From Alisma plantago-aquatica (taxonomy: Eukaryota > Streptophyta > Magnoliopsida > Alismatales > Alismataceae), in NCBI GenBank assembly GCA_963693085.1, contig OY856410.1, positions 1,334,859,804-1,334,923,803 of the forward strand: 64,000 nucleotides of DNA. The letters are read 5' to 3'. Both the position numbers and the translations under genes were made by a program. How positions within the stretch are numbered: the first letter of the stretch is position 1; each line of letters opens with the position of its first letter. Of this stretch, positions 23,280 through 34,420 are shown piece after piece. Below the pieces are notes generated by a model that saw only the letters and a program-made list of their open reading frames with translations, had not been told where the DNA came from and searched no databases.

Positions 23280-24240
23280 CCAATTGTATGAGAGTTTCAG
23301 GATGTGTTTCCCAATGAGTTCCTAGGTGTACCTCTTCCTAGAAAGATTGACTTTGAAATCAATCTAGTTCCAGGTACCCAGCCATAGCACAAACACCCTA
23401 TAGGATGGCACTAGTAGAGATGAAAGAGCTTAAGAAGAAGTTACAAGAACTACTTGAGAAAGGTTTCATTAGGTTGAGCACGTCTCCTTGAGGTGCACCC
23501 ATTCTGTTTGTAAGGAAGAAGGATGTATCAACGAGATTGTATATTGACTACCGACAGTTGAATAAGATAATGATTAAGAATAAGTATCTATTTCCCCATA
23601 TAGATGATTTGCTTGATCAGCTACGAGGTACCACATTCTTCTCTAAGATAGATCTGAGTTCAGGTTATCATTTGTTGAGGATGAAGGTAGATGACGTACT
23701 TAAGTCATCCTTCAGGACAAGGTATGGTCATTATGAGTTTGTGCTTATGTTGTTTGGGCTAACCAATGCAGCGATAGACTTTATGGATTTGATGAACAGA
23801 GCATTCAAACCCCATCTATATTAGTTTGTAGTTGTTTTTATAGATGATATCCTGATTTACTCTAAAGATGGTTAGCAGAATGAGCAACACTTACGTTAGG
23901 ATTTGACCTTATTGAGGCAGCACCAATTATATGCAAAGTTCAGTAAGTGTGAGTTCTAGTTAAAGGAAATGCCTTTTATAGGACATTTCATATCTTCCAG
24001 AGGAGTCAGTGCAGACCCAACGAAAGTGGGAGTCTATGTTGGAATGGGATCAATTGAAGACCCCTACAGAGATTTGTAGCTTTCTAGGCTTGGTAGGATA
24101 TCGAACGAAAGTGGGAGTCTATGTTGGAATGGGATCAACTGAAGACCCCTACATAGATTTGTAGTTTTCTAGGCTTGGCAGGATATTACAGGATGTTCAC
24201 AAGAACTTCAGTGGAGTAGCTTTCCCCCTAAAAACTTACC
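23280..24240 (+). pseudogene. Reverse transcriptase remnant (element C)
   Basis: Clear chromovirus RT motifs occur in order. [13 protein letters not shown] and [24 protein letters not shown] lie at about 23537-23680, then [10 protein letters not shown]. The palm motif FIDDILIYSKDG lies at about 23840-23870 after a stop. An 85-bp tandem duplication (24021-24188) doubles the start of the SFLGL region. The enzyme copied the RNA into DNA; this copy is broken by stops, the duplication and a lost start. Confidence 0.85.
24021..24188. repeat. 85-bp tandem duplication in RT of element C
   Basis: The sequence from CGAAAGTGGGAGTCT at 24021 is repeated from 24106 with a period of 85 bp and few differences. 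Because 85 is not a multiple of 3, it also shifts the frame. Confidence 0.9.
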
Positions 24241-24249
24241 AAAAAGGAT

Positions 24250-24720
24250 ATGACTTTTGTGTGCAATGACAAATGTCAACGATCTTTTACAGTCCTGAAG
24301 GAGAGATTGACTAGTGCACTAGTGTTAGTCCTGCCAAAGCAGGGAAAGGGTTATATTGTCTTTTGTGATGCATCCAAGAATGTTCTGGGTTGCGTGCTTA
24401 TGCAGGATAAGAACCTAATTTCTTTTGATTCATGACATCTTAAGAAATACAAGGAGAACTACCCAATGCATGATCTGGAGTTAGACGATGTGGTCCATGC
24501 TTTGAAGATATGGAGACACTACTTGGATGGGGAGAAGTGTTAGATCTTCATCGATCACAAGAACATGTAGTATATCTTTTTGAAGTTGGAGTTGAACATG
24601 CGATAATGAAGCTAGATGGAATTGATTAAGGATTATGACTGCACTATAGATTACCATCCACAAAAGGTAAATGTAGTGGTGGATGCTTTAAGCAAGATGC
24701 CTTCCTCATCATCATATTCT
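24250..24720 (+). pseudogene. RNase H remnant (element C)
   Basis: The frame 24250-24435 holds the start of RNase H with the FCDASKNVLGCVLMQ motif (catalytic Asp present). The continuation to about 24710, with stops, has [19 protein letters not shown] (Glu position), IDHKNM and NVVVDALSKM, which closes the domain. Confidence 0.8.
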
Positions 24721-24779
24721 GAGCCAACACGCTTGAGTGCTTTAGCATCCTATAAGAGAGACATATTGGTCTCTCTTTG

Positions 24780-25161
24780 ACAGATGAATGTACAGTTAGA
24801 AGTATCCTTGTTAGTAGGTCTATTAGCACAATTACAAGTAAAGCCAATGTTAAGTCAGTAGATTAGAGATGCACAATAGAATGATAGTGTAACATGAAAG
24901 ATTCAGGTAGAGTTGGGCAGTGAGAAGCATGATGGATTCCATGAGTTTGATGATGGGACAATGTGTTATAATGATAGATAATTTGTGCTAGATATAGATA
25001 ATCTGAGGTCTTTAGTTCTAGAAGAAGCTCACTCTTCTATGTATTATATGCATAGAGAAAGCACCAAGTTGTATTAGAATTTGGAAGATCTAAATTTGTG
25101 GCCAGGATTAAAGAGGGATGTAGTTGAGTTTGTGTCTAAGTGTGTAGTATGTCAGTAGGTT
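24780..25161 (+). pseudogene. Integrase N-terminal part of element C
   Basis: The zinc-binding region is readable through stops: EAHSSMYYMHRESTK supplies the two His, and CVVCQ the two Cys, near 25030-25155. Element D is inserted right after this, at AAAGC (25162). The integrase resumes at 34421. Confidence 0.75.
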
Positions 25162-25720
25162 AAAGCTGTTGGGTTTTAAAGGAGGCAGAGAAGCAGCGGA
25201 AACAAAAAAATTTCTCCCCAAAACCCAGAACGAAAGGAATTGCGTCAACATATATATAATAGGAAAGATGGTTTGTGAATCATACCTTGTCCCGAGGCTT
25301 TCTCGATGACAGTATCTCGCGCCTTGCGCGGTCTTCACCTCTGGTCTTGGACGGTGTCTGTGCAGCTCCTGGTCGCACCGGGACTGAAGACTCCTCCTCC
25401 TACCGGACTGTCGGATGACAGTTGTCCTCCTGAGCGGCAATGACCTCCCGCCTCTGAAGTAGTCCACACGGACCACCTGGAACTCCACACTCCTTGTCCC
25501 ACAAGGAAGTGGAAGGAGTCGCACCCTCCTGTTGACGTACTAGTCGCCAACACACTCTCCTGCTGCCAATTGCAACTGCAGTTGTCTTTCCCTTACTGCA
25601 CTTCCCTTTGCGAGAAGCACTTGCTTGGTCTCTCTCTCGGTTACCAAAACCAGAGAGAACGACAACTTTGTAGAGCAACCAACTTGCACTGAGTTGTACT
25701 CTAAGAAGCCCCCAATACCC

Positions 25721-25730
25721 CTATATATAG
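25721..25730 (-). promoter_or_regulatory. TATA box of element D LTR
   Basis: CTATATATAG lies about 100 bp downstream, in the minus sense, of the GAACCGATCGGTTC cluster. The right LTR has the same site at 32729-32740. Confidence 0.65.
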
Positions 25731-25830
25731 GCAGGTTATGGGACAGGGTTCTCTATCCCCGGCAATATGGGACTACAAGCAGGAGTAGAAGGGTTTGAGA
25801 TTTTCCACAAAAGCAACCAACTCGCAACCT

Positions 25831-26220
25831 GAACCGATCGGTTCACAAGTGAACCGGTCGGTTGGGGACTTGAACCGGTCATTTGGAGCACCAACCGATC
25901 GGTTGGGACACCTCAACCGGTTGGTTCACAAGTGAATCAGTCGGTTGGTGGTCCTGGTCAATCCCAGATTGACTTTCCTTCTTTTGTTTCTAATTGGTAT
26001 CGAATACCAATCCTTGTTCCAATCAAATTGGGCAAGTGAAACGCAAGGCAAATTCTCACCAATCCTACTTTCCCAAGTTGCTTAGTTGCACCAGTTGAAC
26101 TGATTGGTTCAACACTTGAACCGCTCATTTCACTCTGTGCATGAGCCGATCGGTTCAACAATTGAGCCGACCGGTTCAGCAACCTTAGCCGACCGGTTCA
26201 TCACATGAACCGATCGGTTG
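25831..26220. repeat. Phased palindrome cluster GAACCGATCGGTTC (element D left LTR)
   Basis: Twelve copies form two groups. The first starts at about 25831, 25851, 25872, 25892, 25914 and 25934. The second starts at 26097, 26118, 26143, 26164, 26186 and 26207. Spacing is mostly 20-22 bp, about two turns of DNA. The consensus is a perfect 14-bp palindrome; variants mostly replace single bases in one arm. The right LTR repeats the pattern at about 32840-33230. Confidence 0.9.
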
Positions 26221-27409
26221 GGAGTGCAGGTTGTGCAGAATCAGTCAGATGCAATTTCAATCAATCTGATACTCCAATCAATGCGTCCAACACCTTGAAC
26301 ATTATGATATTGAGATATCGATTAATTGAGTGTTTAATTGAACTACTAAACTCCTTTAGTAATCAATCTAAACATGGCTTGTGGATAAAACTCCTCTTCC
26401 AGGTTAAATCCTATGTGTGTGACCCTGCAAGTTCATTCACGTTGGCAGTGAAAGTCCATAACACTTATGACTTCACAAGCAAAGAGCGGTGTCTAGTCAC
26501 ACATCATTGCTACCCAAGTGAAATAGAAAGTTGGAGAACAACTTTCAATCCTACAATCCGTGAATGGTGTTATAGTGAATGTATAATTCCTTTGTCACTG
26601 ATATCCAGAATGAACTCGAGGCATGGAACAGTCATCCTGTCAATGTTCATTCATTTCCTTGATCTCAGAGTAGACCGAATGAGATGTGTGTGACATCAAT
26701 ATCACATTAATTCACACATGCATGTGCATGCCTTTCTCAATCCTACTCATCAAGTGGCCAAGGATATCAAACTCCCTTAGGAGGGACAAATCCCATATCT
26801 ATCACTTACCCCTCAAAAGCCCCATGTGTCAAAGCCACCCAATCATCACCTTTATAACAACCCATGTTTTAGGACTGTGTTTGATGATGTCAAAGTGTAC
26901 CCAACGACATGTGTTGAGTGTAGTGATTTCAGGTCTAAGAATCACATTCACCACCATCACTGTGAGAGCTGACTGTGACTACCAAGTCATGGTTCCATGT
27001 GTCACTCTCACAGTGAGTCTGTCTGGTACCTTGTTATCTAACAAGTACCTATGTGCTTGGTTTGATATCACCATATCATGAATAATGAGATTCTGTCATC
27101 AACCAACACACAATCTAGTCTTCAGTGTTATTGATGTCTATGGTTATTTCCACAATAACAACCGACTAGCGACTAAACAAGAATGTATACTCTTAACATC
27201 CGTATGATCTCATCGTTTAGGTCCTTAACCTAAAAGCATACGTCATTGAGTCAAAGCATTCTTTAGTCATCTATCATGTTACACCATCATCTCAGAAACA
27301 TTTTAAACATATAGATTGGAAATTGCCTTTATTATTATTATTCAAATCATTTACAAAGTATCCCATTACAATCATCACATGACTTGATCTATGGGCATAC
27401 ATACCAACA

Positions 27410-27430
27410 GACTCCCACTTGCACTTAGAG
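27410..27430 (-). other. Polypurine tract of element D
   Basis: In the minus sense AAGTGCAAGTGGGAGTC lies directly before the TGTTGG start of the 3' LTR. Confidence 0.8.
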
Positions 27431-27445
27431 CCAGTCATCAAGGAA

Positions 27446-27988
27446 TCACAATCCTTGTGACCTAGCATGACCATCATGCTTCTGCTGAGAAAGGGCCTTA
27501 GTCAGTGGATCAGCTATGTTGTCTTCAGTTGGTACTTTGCAAATCTTCACATCTCCTCGATGTACGATCTCTCGTATGAGATGGAAGCGCCGCAGTATGT
27601 GCTTGGACCGCTGATGTGATCTGGGCTCCTTAGCTTGTGCAATAGCTCCATTATTGTCACAATAAAGCTCAATTGCATCACAACTACTGGGAACTACACC
27701 AAGTTCAGAAATGAACTTCTTGATCCACACAGCCTCCTTTGTTGCATGCGAAGCAACAATATACTCGGCCTCTGTAGTAGAATCAGCAACTGTTTCTTGC
27801 TTGGAACTCTTCCAGCTCATAGCTCCATTATTAAGGAAAAACACAAATCCTGACTACGATCTGTAATCATATTTATCGGTTTGGAAGCTTGCATCGATGT
27901 AACCCTTTACAACCAGCTCTTCCTCGTCGCCGTAAACAAGAAACTGATCCTTAGTCCTTCACAAGTACTTGAGGATGTTCTTCATGGC
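27446..27988 (-). pseudogene. RNase H domain (element D)
   Basis: It continues the RT frame. The open part (27844-27446) has AMSWKSSKQETVADSTTEAEYI, with the catalytic Glu in the copia STTEAEY motif, and ELYCDNNGAIAQAKEPRSHQRSKHI with a catalytic Asp. The tail VPTEDNIADPLTKAL is typical. Upstream, at 27850-27988, the frame has three in-frame stops at places where the family has Trp, Arg and Gln. These fit C-to-T changes on one strand or the other. Confidence 0.9.
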
Positions 27989-27991
27989 TGT

Positions 27992-29125
27992 CTAGTGAGC
28001 ATCCCCGGGATCTGACTGGTACCTGCTCGTCATGCTGAGAGCATACGAGACATCTGGGAATGTGCACAACATAGCATACATGATGGATCCGATGGCTGAT
28101 GCATATGGGATCCCATTCATACGCTCCCTCTCTTCACAAGATTGGGGACATTGAGCTCTAGAGACGGTGACTCCATGTAGCATGGAGATGTTGCCTCTCT
28201 TTGAGTTCTCCATGCTAAACCGCTTCAGCACCTTGTCAATGTACGTGCTCTGACTTAGTCCGAGAAGCCTTCTAGATCTATCTCTATAGATCTTAATTTC
28301 TAGAATATAGGATGCTTCTCCTAAGTACTTCATTGAGAAAGTTTTCCCAAGCCAAGTCTTTACCTTCTCTAAGGCTAAGACATCATTCCCCATCAAAAGT
28401 ATGTCATCCACATACAATATGAGGAATGTGGTTGAGCGCCCACTAACCTTCTTATACACACAAGGTTCATCTTCATTTTGAATAAAGCCAATCACTTTGA
28501 ATTCCTCATCAAATCGAAGATTCCAACTCCGAGATGCTTGCTTTAATCCATAGATTGACCTTTGTAGTTTACAGACTTTATTGGCATTCTTTGGATCTAC
28601 AAAACCTTCAGGCTGTGTCATGTACACATCCTCATTTATATTCCCGTTAAGGAATGCGGTTTTAACATCCATCTTCCAAATCTCATAGTCATAATAAGCT
28701 GCAATAGCAAGCATGATCCTGATGGACTTAATCATGGCAACTGGAGAAAAGGTTTCATCATAGTCAACACCTTGAACTTGTCGAAATCCCTTCACAACCA
28801 ATCTTCCTTTATAAGTTTGCACATTTCCATCCATGTCAGTCTTCTTCTTGAAGACCCACTTGCACCCTATGGGTTTTACCCCTTCGGGTGGTTCCACCAA
28901 AGTCCATACTTTGTTGGAGTACATGGATTCCATCTCGGATCTCATGGCTTCAAGCCATTTCTCAGAATCTGGTCCCTCCATAGCCTCTACGTAGGTAGTT
29001 GGATCATCATCTATGATCAACTCACCACCTTCCTGAGTCACAAGGTATCCAAACCTCTCAGGTTCAAGGCGGGTCCTACTAGATCTACGAGGTCCTTGTG
29101 TTACTTGAGGAGAATGAGATTCCAC
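27992..29125 (-). pseudogene. Reverse transcriptase (element D)
   Basis: 377 open codons. After a linker with RRSSRTRLEPERFGY, the copia RT begins at EAMRSEMESMYSNKVW and continues through GCKWVFKKK, GVDYDETFSPVA, MDVKTAFLNG, YGLKQASRSWN and the palm motif ILYVDDILLMGND with both Asp present. A single stop at 27992 ends it before RNase H; the frame is otherwise shared with the rest of pol. All catalytic RT residues look intact. Confidence 0.95.
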
Positions 29126-29179
29126 AACACCTTGTGAATCTCCATTTTCCTCTCGTACATCTACCAGTTCAATGTTTTC

Positions 29180-30814
29180 TTATTGGGCTTGAACCTCTTC
29201 AAGCTCTACTTTCCTCCCACTGTTTCCTTTGAAAATAAATTCCCTCTCTAAGAATACAACATCCCTGGCAACAAACACTTTGTTGTCAGTAGGGTGGTAT
29301 AAGTAATATCCCCTCGTTTCCTTGGGGTATCCAACAAAATAACATTTATCGGATTTGGGTCCAAGCTTATCGGGAAACATTTTCCTAACATAAGCCTCAC
29401 AACCCCAAATCTTCATAAAAGACAAAACGGGATGCTTCCCATACCATATCTCATATGGTGTCTTTTGAACCGATTTAGATGGTACTCGGTTAAGTGTAAA
29501 TGCGGAGGTTTCAAGAGCATGACCCCAGAAGGAAATCGGAAGATCGGTAAAACTCATCATTGATCACGCCATATCCAACAATGTGCGATTCCTTCTTTCA
29601 GACACACCATTATGTTGTGGTGTTCCAGGCGGAGTCCATTGTGATACAATACCACGGGCTTGCAGAAGGTCCTCAAACTCTTGGCTCAAGTATTCTCCAC
29701 CTCGATCAGAACGAAGTGCCTTAATACTTTTACCAAGCTGATTCTGTACTTCATTCATGAAATCCTTGAACCTTTCAAGGGTTTCTGACTTATGTTTCAT
29801 CAGGTACACATAGCCATACCTACTGAAGTCATCAGTGAAGGTAATGAAGCACTGATACCCATTTCTGGCATTAGTTCTAAAAGGCCCACATACATCAGTA
29901 TGTATGAGTCCTAATAGATCACTAGCTCTCTCACCTTTACCTAAAAAGGGAGTCTTGGTCATCTTGCCCAACAAACAAGAATCACATGTCTCTATTGATT
30001 CATAATCAAAAGAGTCTAGATAACCATCTTTATGGAGTCTAGAAATGCGCTTCTCATTTATGTGCCCTAGACGACAATGCCAGAGATATGTTTTGTTTGA
30101 GTCATTGAGTTTTTGCTTTTTGGTCTTTACGTTGTATACACTTGTCTCTAAGTCTATCAAGTATAGACCATAAGACATAGGGGCACTGCCATAAAAGATC
30201 CCATCTTTAGAAATGGAACATTTTCCATTCTTAATAAGAAATTCAAATCCATCTTTGTCCAAACAAGAGACGGAAATGATATTCCTATTTATGGCAGGTA
30301 CATAATAGCAGTTCTTCAACTCTATTATTAGCCCACTAGGTAGAGTTAACTCATAGGTTCCTACGGCACTGGCGGCAACTCTTGCCCCATTGGCAACACA
30401 TAGTTCAACCTCGCCTTTCCCCAAAAGCCTACTTCTCTTAAGATCCTTCACATTTGAACAAATGTGAGATCCGCATCCGGTATCAAGTACCCATGACAAA
30501 GAAGTAGTAAAGTTAATCTCTATCACGTATACACCAGAAGTAGAGATCTCTATCTCTGACTTCTTCTTCCATTGTTCCTTCCATCCTCTCCATGTAGAAG
30601 AAATTGGTTTGGCGAGAGAGCACTTCTCTCCCTTACCTACGTTCTTCTTCACTAACACATTAAGCATACATAGAGTGGATTCTAAGGCTCCTGGTATATC
30701 TAGATTGTGCAGAACACTTCTCACAGTCCTCAACCAGTTATGGAATTTATTCTCAATTAATTTGCCCATTTTAAAAGATGATTCTTTTGTCATTCTACAA
30801 GAGAAAATTTGCAT
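29180..30814 (-). pseudogene. gag stub, protease and integrase (element D)
   Basis: The first 48 codons resemble the start of copia Gag (KFHNWLRTVRSVLH). The sequence then jumps near 30670 to the pre-protease linker, so most of Gag including the zinc knuckle is missing. Protease has WVLDTGCGSHIC. Integrase has the zinc region HCRLGHINEKR ... CDSCLLGK and the triad Asp in HTDVCGPF, Asp in RSDRGGEY and Glu in NGVSERRNR. A stop at 29564 splits the core from the rest (29560-29180), which carries the GKHPVLSFMKIWGCEAYV block. The frame is unbroken apart from stops. Confidence 0.92.
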
Positions 30815-31328
30815 TTATCAAAACCTATTTTATTTGATTTGAATAAATTTTGACGATAGTTAATTATGCCTTTAATTAATTACCGCTCCCACTATTTTGG
30901 CTCAAATTGATAGCCCTCACCATCAATTCGGAAGATTGCAGCGTACAATCTTCTAGTGGGTCAACATCCTGAAATCCTCTGATCCATGGACCAGCTAGGG
31001 CTGTCACCCACAACTCAGATCTCTCAGGTAGGCAACTCTTTCCAATTGCATCATATGCAACTCTTGAAAGATGTCATATGAAACTCTTTGCAATGATCAT
31101 CTCCATGCCTCAAGGTACTAGATCCCATCTAGATCACCTTGTTAAGTCCGACCCAAAGCCAACATGATGAATATGCACCCTGCTAGGGCAGACCCACACA
31201 TTCATCCTTCACGCTTCCACGAGATAGACGGTGCACCACGCTAGGGCGTGCCCACACTTGGTCGACCAAGCTTTTCATGTGTGTCGCATTTGGAAGGCAT
31301 CTAAAACTTAATATTTAATGAGGGATTT

Positions 31329-31341
31329 GGTTTTTATATAC
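31329..31341 (-). promoter_or_regulatory. TATA-like site in element D leader
   Basis: The minus strand reads GTATATAAAAACC, about 215 bp downstream of the leader palindrome cluster and about 515 bp before the first ATG of pol. It could be an internal promoter, or chance in AT-rich DNA. Confidence 0.35.
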
Positions 31342-31554
31342 ATATACATATCCAATCACCACAATATATAGTATGTATCATATACATGCTATATCCCACA
31401 GAAAACATGCAAAACGATAAAAGAAATGATTATGGCCATCCTATTGTGATTCCTGGAGCCAAGAGGAATCACGGTCATCTAGGTCTACATCACATGCAAC
31501 CTTTACAAGATGAAATATGTGCTTGCCTTTCTGGGTTTTATCAGCTCATCTCCA

Positions 31555-31737
31555 TGATCGATCGGCTCGCCATCAGGTTGGTTGCTCAGGTGCCACCAGT
31601 CGATCGACTGGCACCTCCAGCCGATCGGTTCATCGATCGTCGTGCATCTCCTCAGGTCACCACTAGCTCGTCTCATTCTTCGAACCGGCCGTCTGGATCA
31701 CAAACCGATCGGTTCACGCCTTGAACCGATCGTCTTC
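31555..31737. repeat. Palindrome cluster in element D leader
   Basis: CCGATCGG-type sites include a perfect 16-bp palindrome CCAGTCGATCGACTGG (31597-31612) whose flanks GGTGCCA and CACC extend the inverted repeat. Further copies near 31618, 31682, 31702 and 31723 keep about 20-bp steps at the end. It is the same motif as in the LTRs of D. Confidence 0.8.
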
Positions 31738-32156
31738 AGGTTGTCCGTCGTTCTTTGACATAACAGAAAATAAAATCTATGCTATTTACAATATAATTGT
31801 GAAACCCCGAGTTACATTTGGGGGGAGCAAAGGTAGGAAAAGAATTCTTGAATTATTTCAAGTTACATCATGAATAGGAGAAAGGGAATTGGTGCGTAGA
31901 CCGAGATGCAAGCAACCACACAAACAACCACACACAGATATAGGGGTTTATAGGCCATAACCATACTACACATCCACCACAAAACTCGTTTAAGGGCGAC
32001 GCGTATCGAGTGCATTAATATTACATATCATATATGTACATTAGGGATTTGTGGATTGGACATGTATAAAGCCGATATTATTTGCATTGCATGCAATAAA
32101 TAAAGGAGACAAACCAAAATCGATCATATCGATATTCCTAAAATATAGAGCAGTTG

Positions 32157-32174
32157 ACGTGGCTCTAATACCAC
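32157..32174 (-). other. Primer-binding site of element D
   Basis: In the minus sense GGTATTAGAGCCACG follows the LTR end. It matches the initiator-Met primer site TGGTATCAGAGC with one change. Confidence 0.85.
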
Positions 32175-34420
32175 TGTTGGGTTTTAGAGGAGGCAGAGAA
32201 GCAGCGGAAACAAAAAAATTTCTCCCCAAAACCCAGAACGAAAGGAATCGCGTCAATGTCTATATAATAGGAAAGATGGTTTGTGAATCATACCTTGTCC
32301 CGAGGCTTTCTCGGCGACAGTACCTCGCGCCATATGCGGTCTTCACCTCCAGTCTTGGACGGTGTCTGTGCAGCTCCTGGTCACACCGGGACTGAAGACT
32401 CCTCCTCCTACCAGACTGTCAGATGACAGTTGTCCTCCTGAGCGGCAGTGACCTCCCGCCTCTGAAGTAGTCCACACGGACCACCTGGAACTCCACACTC
32501 CTTATCCCACAAGGAAGTGGAAGGAGTCGCACCCTCCTGTTGACGTACTAGTCGCCAACACACTCTCCTGCTGCCAATTGCAACTACAGTTGTCTTTCCC
32601 TTGATGCACTTCCCTTTGTGGGAAGCACTTGCTCGGGCTCTCTCTCAGTTACCAAAACCAGAGAAAACGACAACTTTGCAGAGCAACCAACTTGCACTGA
32701 GTTGTACTCTGAGAAGTCCCCAATACCCTTATATATATAGGCGGGTCATGGGACATGGTTCTCTGTCCCCGGCAATATGGGACTAAAAGCAGGAGTAGAA
32801 GGGTTCGAGATTTTCCACAAAAGCAACCAACTCGCAACCTGAACCGATCGGTTCACAAGTGAACTGGTCGGTTGGGGACTTGAACTGGTCGGTTGGAGCA
32901 CCAACCGATCGGTTGGGACACCCCAACCGATCGGTTCACAAGTGAACCGGTCGTTTGGTGGTCCTGGTCAATCCCGGATTGAATTTCCTTCTTTTGTTTC
33001 TAATTGGTATCGAATACCAATACTTGTTCCAATCAAATTGGGCAAGTGAAATGCAAGGCAAATTCTCACCAATCCTACTTTCCCAAGTTGCTCGGTTGCA
33101 CCAGTTGAACCGATTGGTTCAACACATGAACCGCTCATTTCACTATGTGCATGAGCTGATCGGTTCAACAATTGAGCCGACTGGTTCAACAACCTTAGCC
33201 GACCGATTCATCACATGAACCGATCAGTTGGGAGTGCAGGTTGTGCAGAATCAGTCAAATGCGATTTCAATCAATCTGATACTCCAATCAATGCGTCCAA
33301 CACCTTGAACATTATGATATTGAGCTATCGATTAATTGAGTGTTTAATTGAACTACTAAACTCCTTTAGTAATCAATCTAAACATCGCTTGTGGATAAAA
33401 CTCCTCTTCCAGGTTAAATCCTATGTGTGTGACCCTGCAGGTTCATTTCACGTTGGCAGTGAAAGTCCATAACACTTATGACTTCACAAGCAAAGAGCGA
33501 TGTCTAGTCACACATCATTGCTACCCAAGTGAAATAGAAAGTTGGAGAACAACTTTCAATCCTACAATCCGTGAATGGTGTTACAGTGAATGTATAATTC
33601 CTTTGTCACTGATATCCAGAATGAACTCGAGGCATGGAATAGTCATCCTGTCAATGTTCATTCATTTCCTTGATCTTAGAGTAGACCGAGTGAGATGTGT
33701 GTGACATTAATATCACATATTAATTCACACGTGCATGCGCATGCCTTTCTCAATCCTACTCATCAAGTGGCCAAGGATATCAAACTCCCTTAGGAGGGAC
33801 AAATCCCATATCTATCACTCACCCCTCAAAAGTCCCATGTGTCAAATCCACCCAATCATCACCTTTATAACAACCCATGTTTCAGGACTGCGTTTGATGA
33901 TGTCAAAGTGTACCCAACGACATGTGTTGAGTGTAGTGATTTCAGGTCTAAGAATCACATTCACCACCATCACTGTGAGAGCTGACTGTGACTACCAAGT
34001 CATGGTTCCATGTGTCACTCTCACGGTGGGTCTGTCCGGTACCTTGTTCTCTAACAAGTACCTATGTGCTTGGTTTGATATCACCATATCATGACTAATG
34101 AGATTTTGTCATCAACCAACACACTCTAGTCTTCAGTGTTATTTATGTCTATGGTTATTTCCACAATAACAACCGACTAAGGACTAAACAAGAATGTATA
34201 CTCTTAACATCTGTATGATCTCATCCTTTAGGTCCTTCACCTAAAAGCATACATCATTAAGTCAAAACATTCTTTAGACATCTATCATGTTACACCATCA
34301 TCTCAGAAACAGTTTAAACATATAGATTGGAAATTGCCTTTATTATTATTATTCAAATCATTTACAAAGTATCCCATTACAATCATCACATGACTTGCTC
34401 TATGGGCATACATACCAACA
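32175..34420 (-). repeat. Element D LTR (right copy, 5' LTR)
   Basis: Partner of 25167-27409, with the same TATA box (32729-32740) and motif cluster (32840-33230). The few differences are mainly single bases, several of them CG to TG or CA within the cluster. Confidence 0.95.

Larger units (their letters stand above)
25167..27409 (-). repeat. Element D LTR (left copy, 3' LTR)
   Basis: In the minus sense it runs TGTTGGTATG...CCCAACA, with 6-bp inverted ends TGTTGG/CCAACA. It contains a TATA box (25721) and twelve GAACCGATCGGTTC-type sites (25831-26220). The plus and minus ORFs inside (25108-25678, 26205-27081) are duplicated in the other LTR only because the LTRs are copies. Confidence 0.95.
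30815..32156 (-). other. Leader of element D between primer site and gag stub
   Basis: About 1.3 kb without a coding frame. It holds a second palindrome cluster (31555-31737) and a TATA-like site (31329-31341). The plus ORF at 31386-31724 crosses the cluster and is not believed. Such a long leader is unusual for copia and may include part of the deleted gag region. Confidence 0.6.
25167..34420 (-). mobile_element. Element D: Ty1-copia retrotransposon, pol nearly intact, gag deleted
   Basis: LTRs of 2243 and 2246 bp (25167-27409, 32175-34420) are almost identical along their length. They flank 4.8 kb of internal DNA. The target repeat AAAGC is at 25162-25166 and 34421-34425, and the integrase of C rejoins exactly across it. 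In the minus sense: LTR, primer site, 1.3-kb leader, gag stub fused to protease, integrase, RT, RNase H, polypurine tract, LTR. All pol readable segments share one frame over 3.3 kb, broken only by a few stops that fit C-to-T changes. It is the youngest large element here. Confidence 0.95.

Noticed and set aside
25108..25678. Overlapping minus-strand ORFs in the left D LTR
   Set aside because: They lie in noncoding LTR sequence, have no domain and overlap in several frames.
26205..27081. Plus ORFs (162 and 131 codons) repeated at 33215-34094
   Set aside because: They are conserved only because the two LTRs of D are copies; they are antisense to the element and have no domain.
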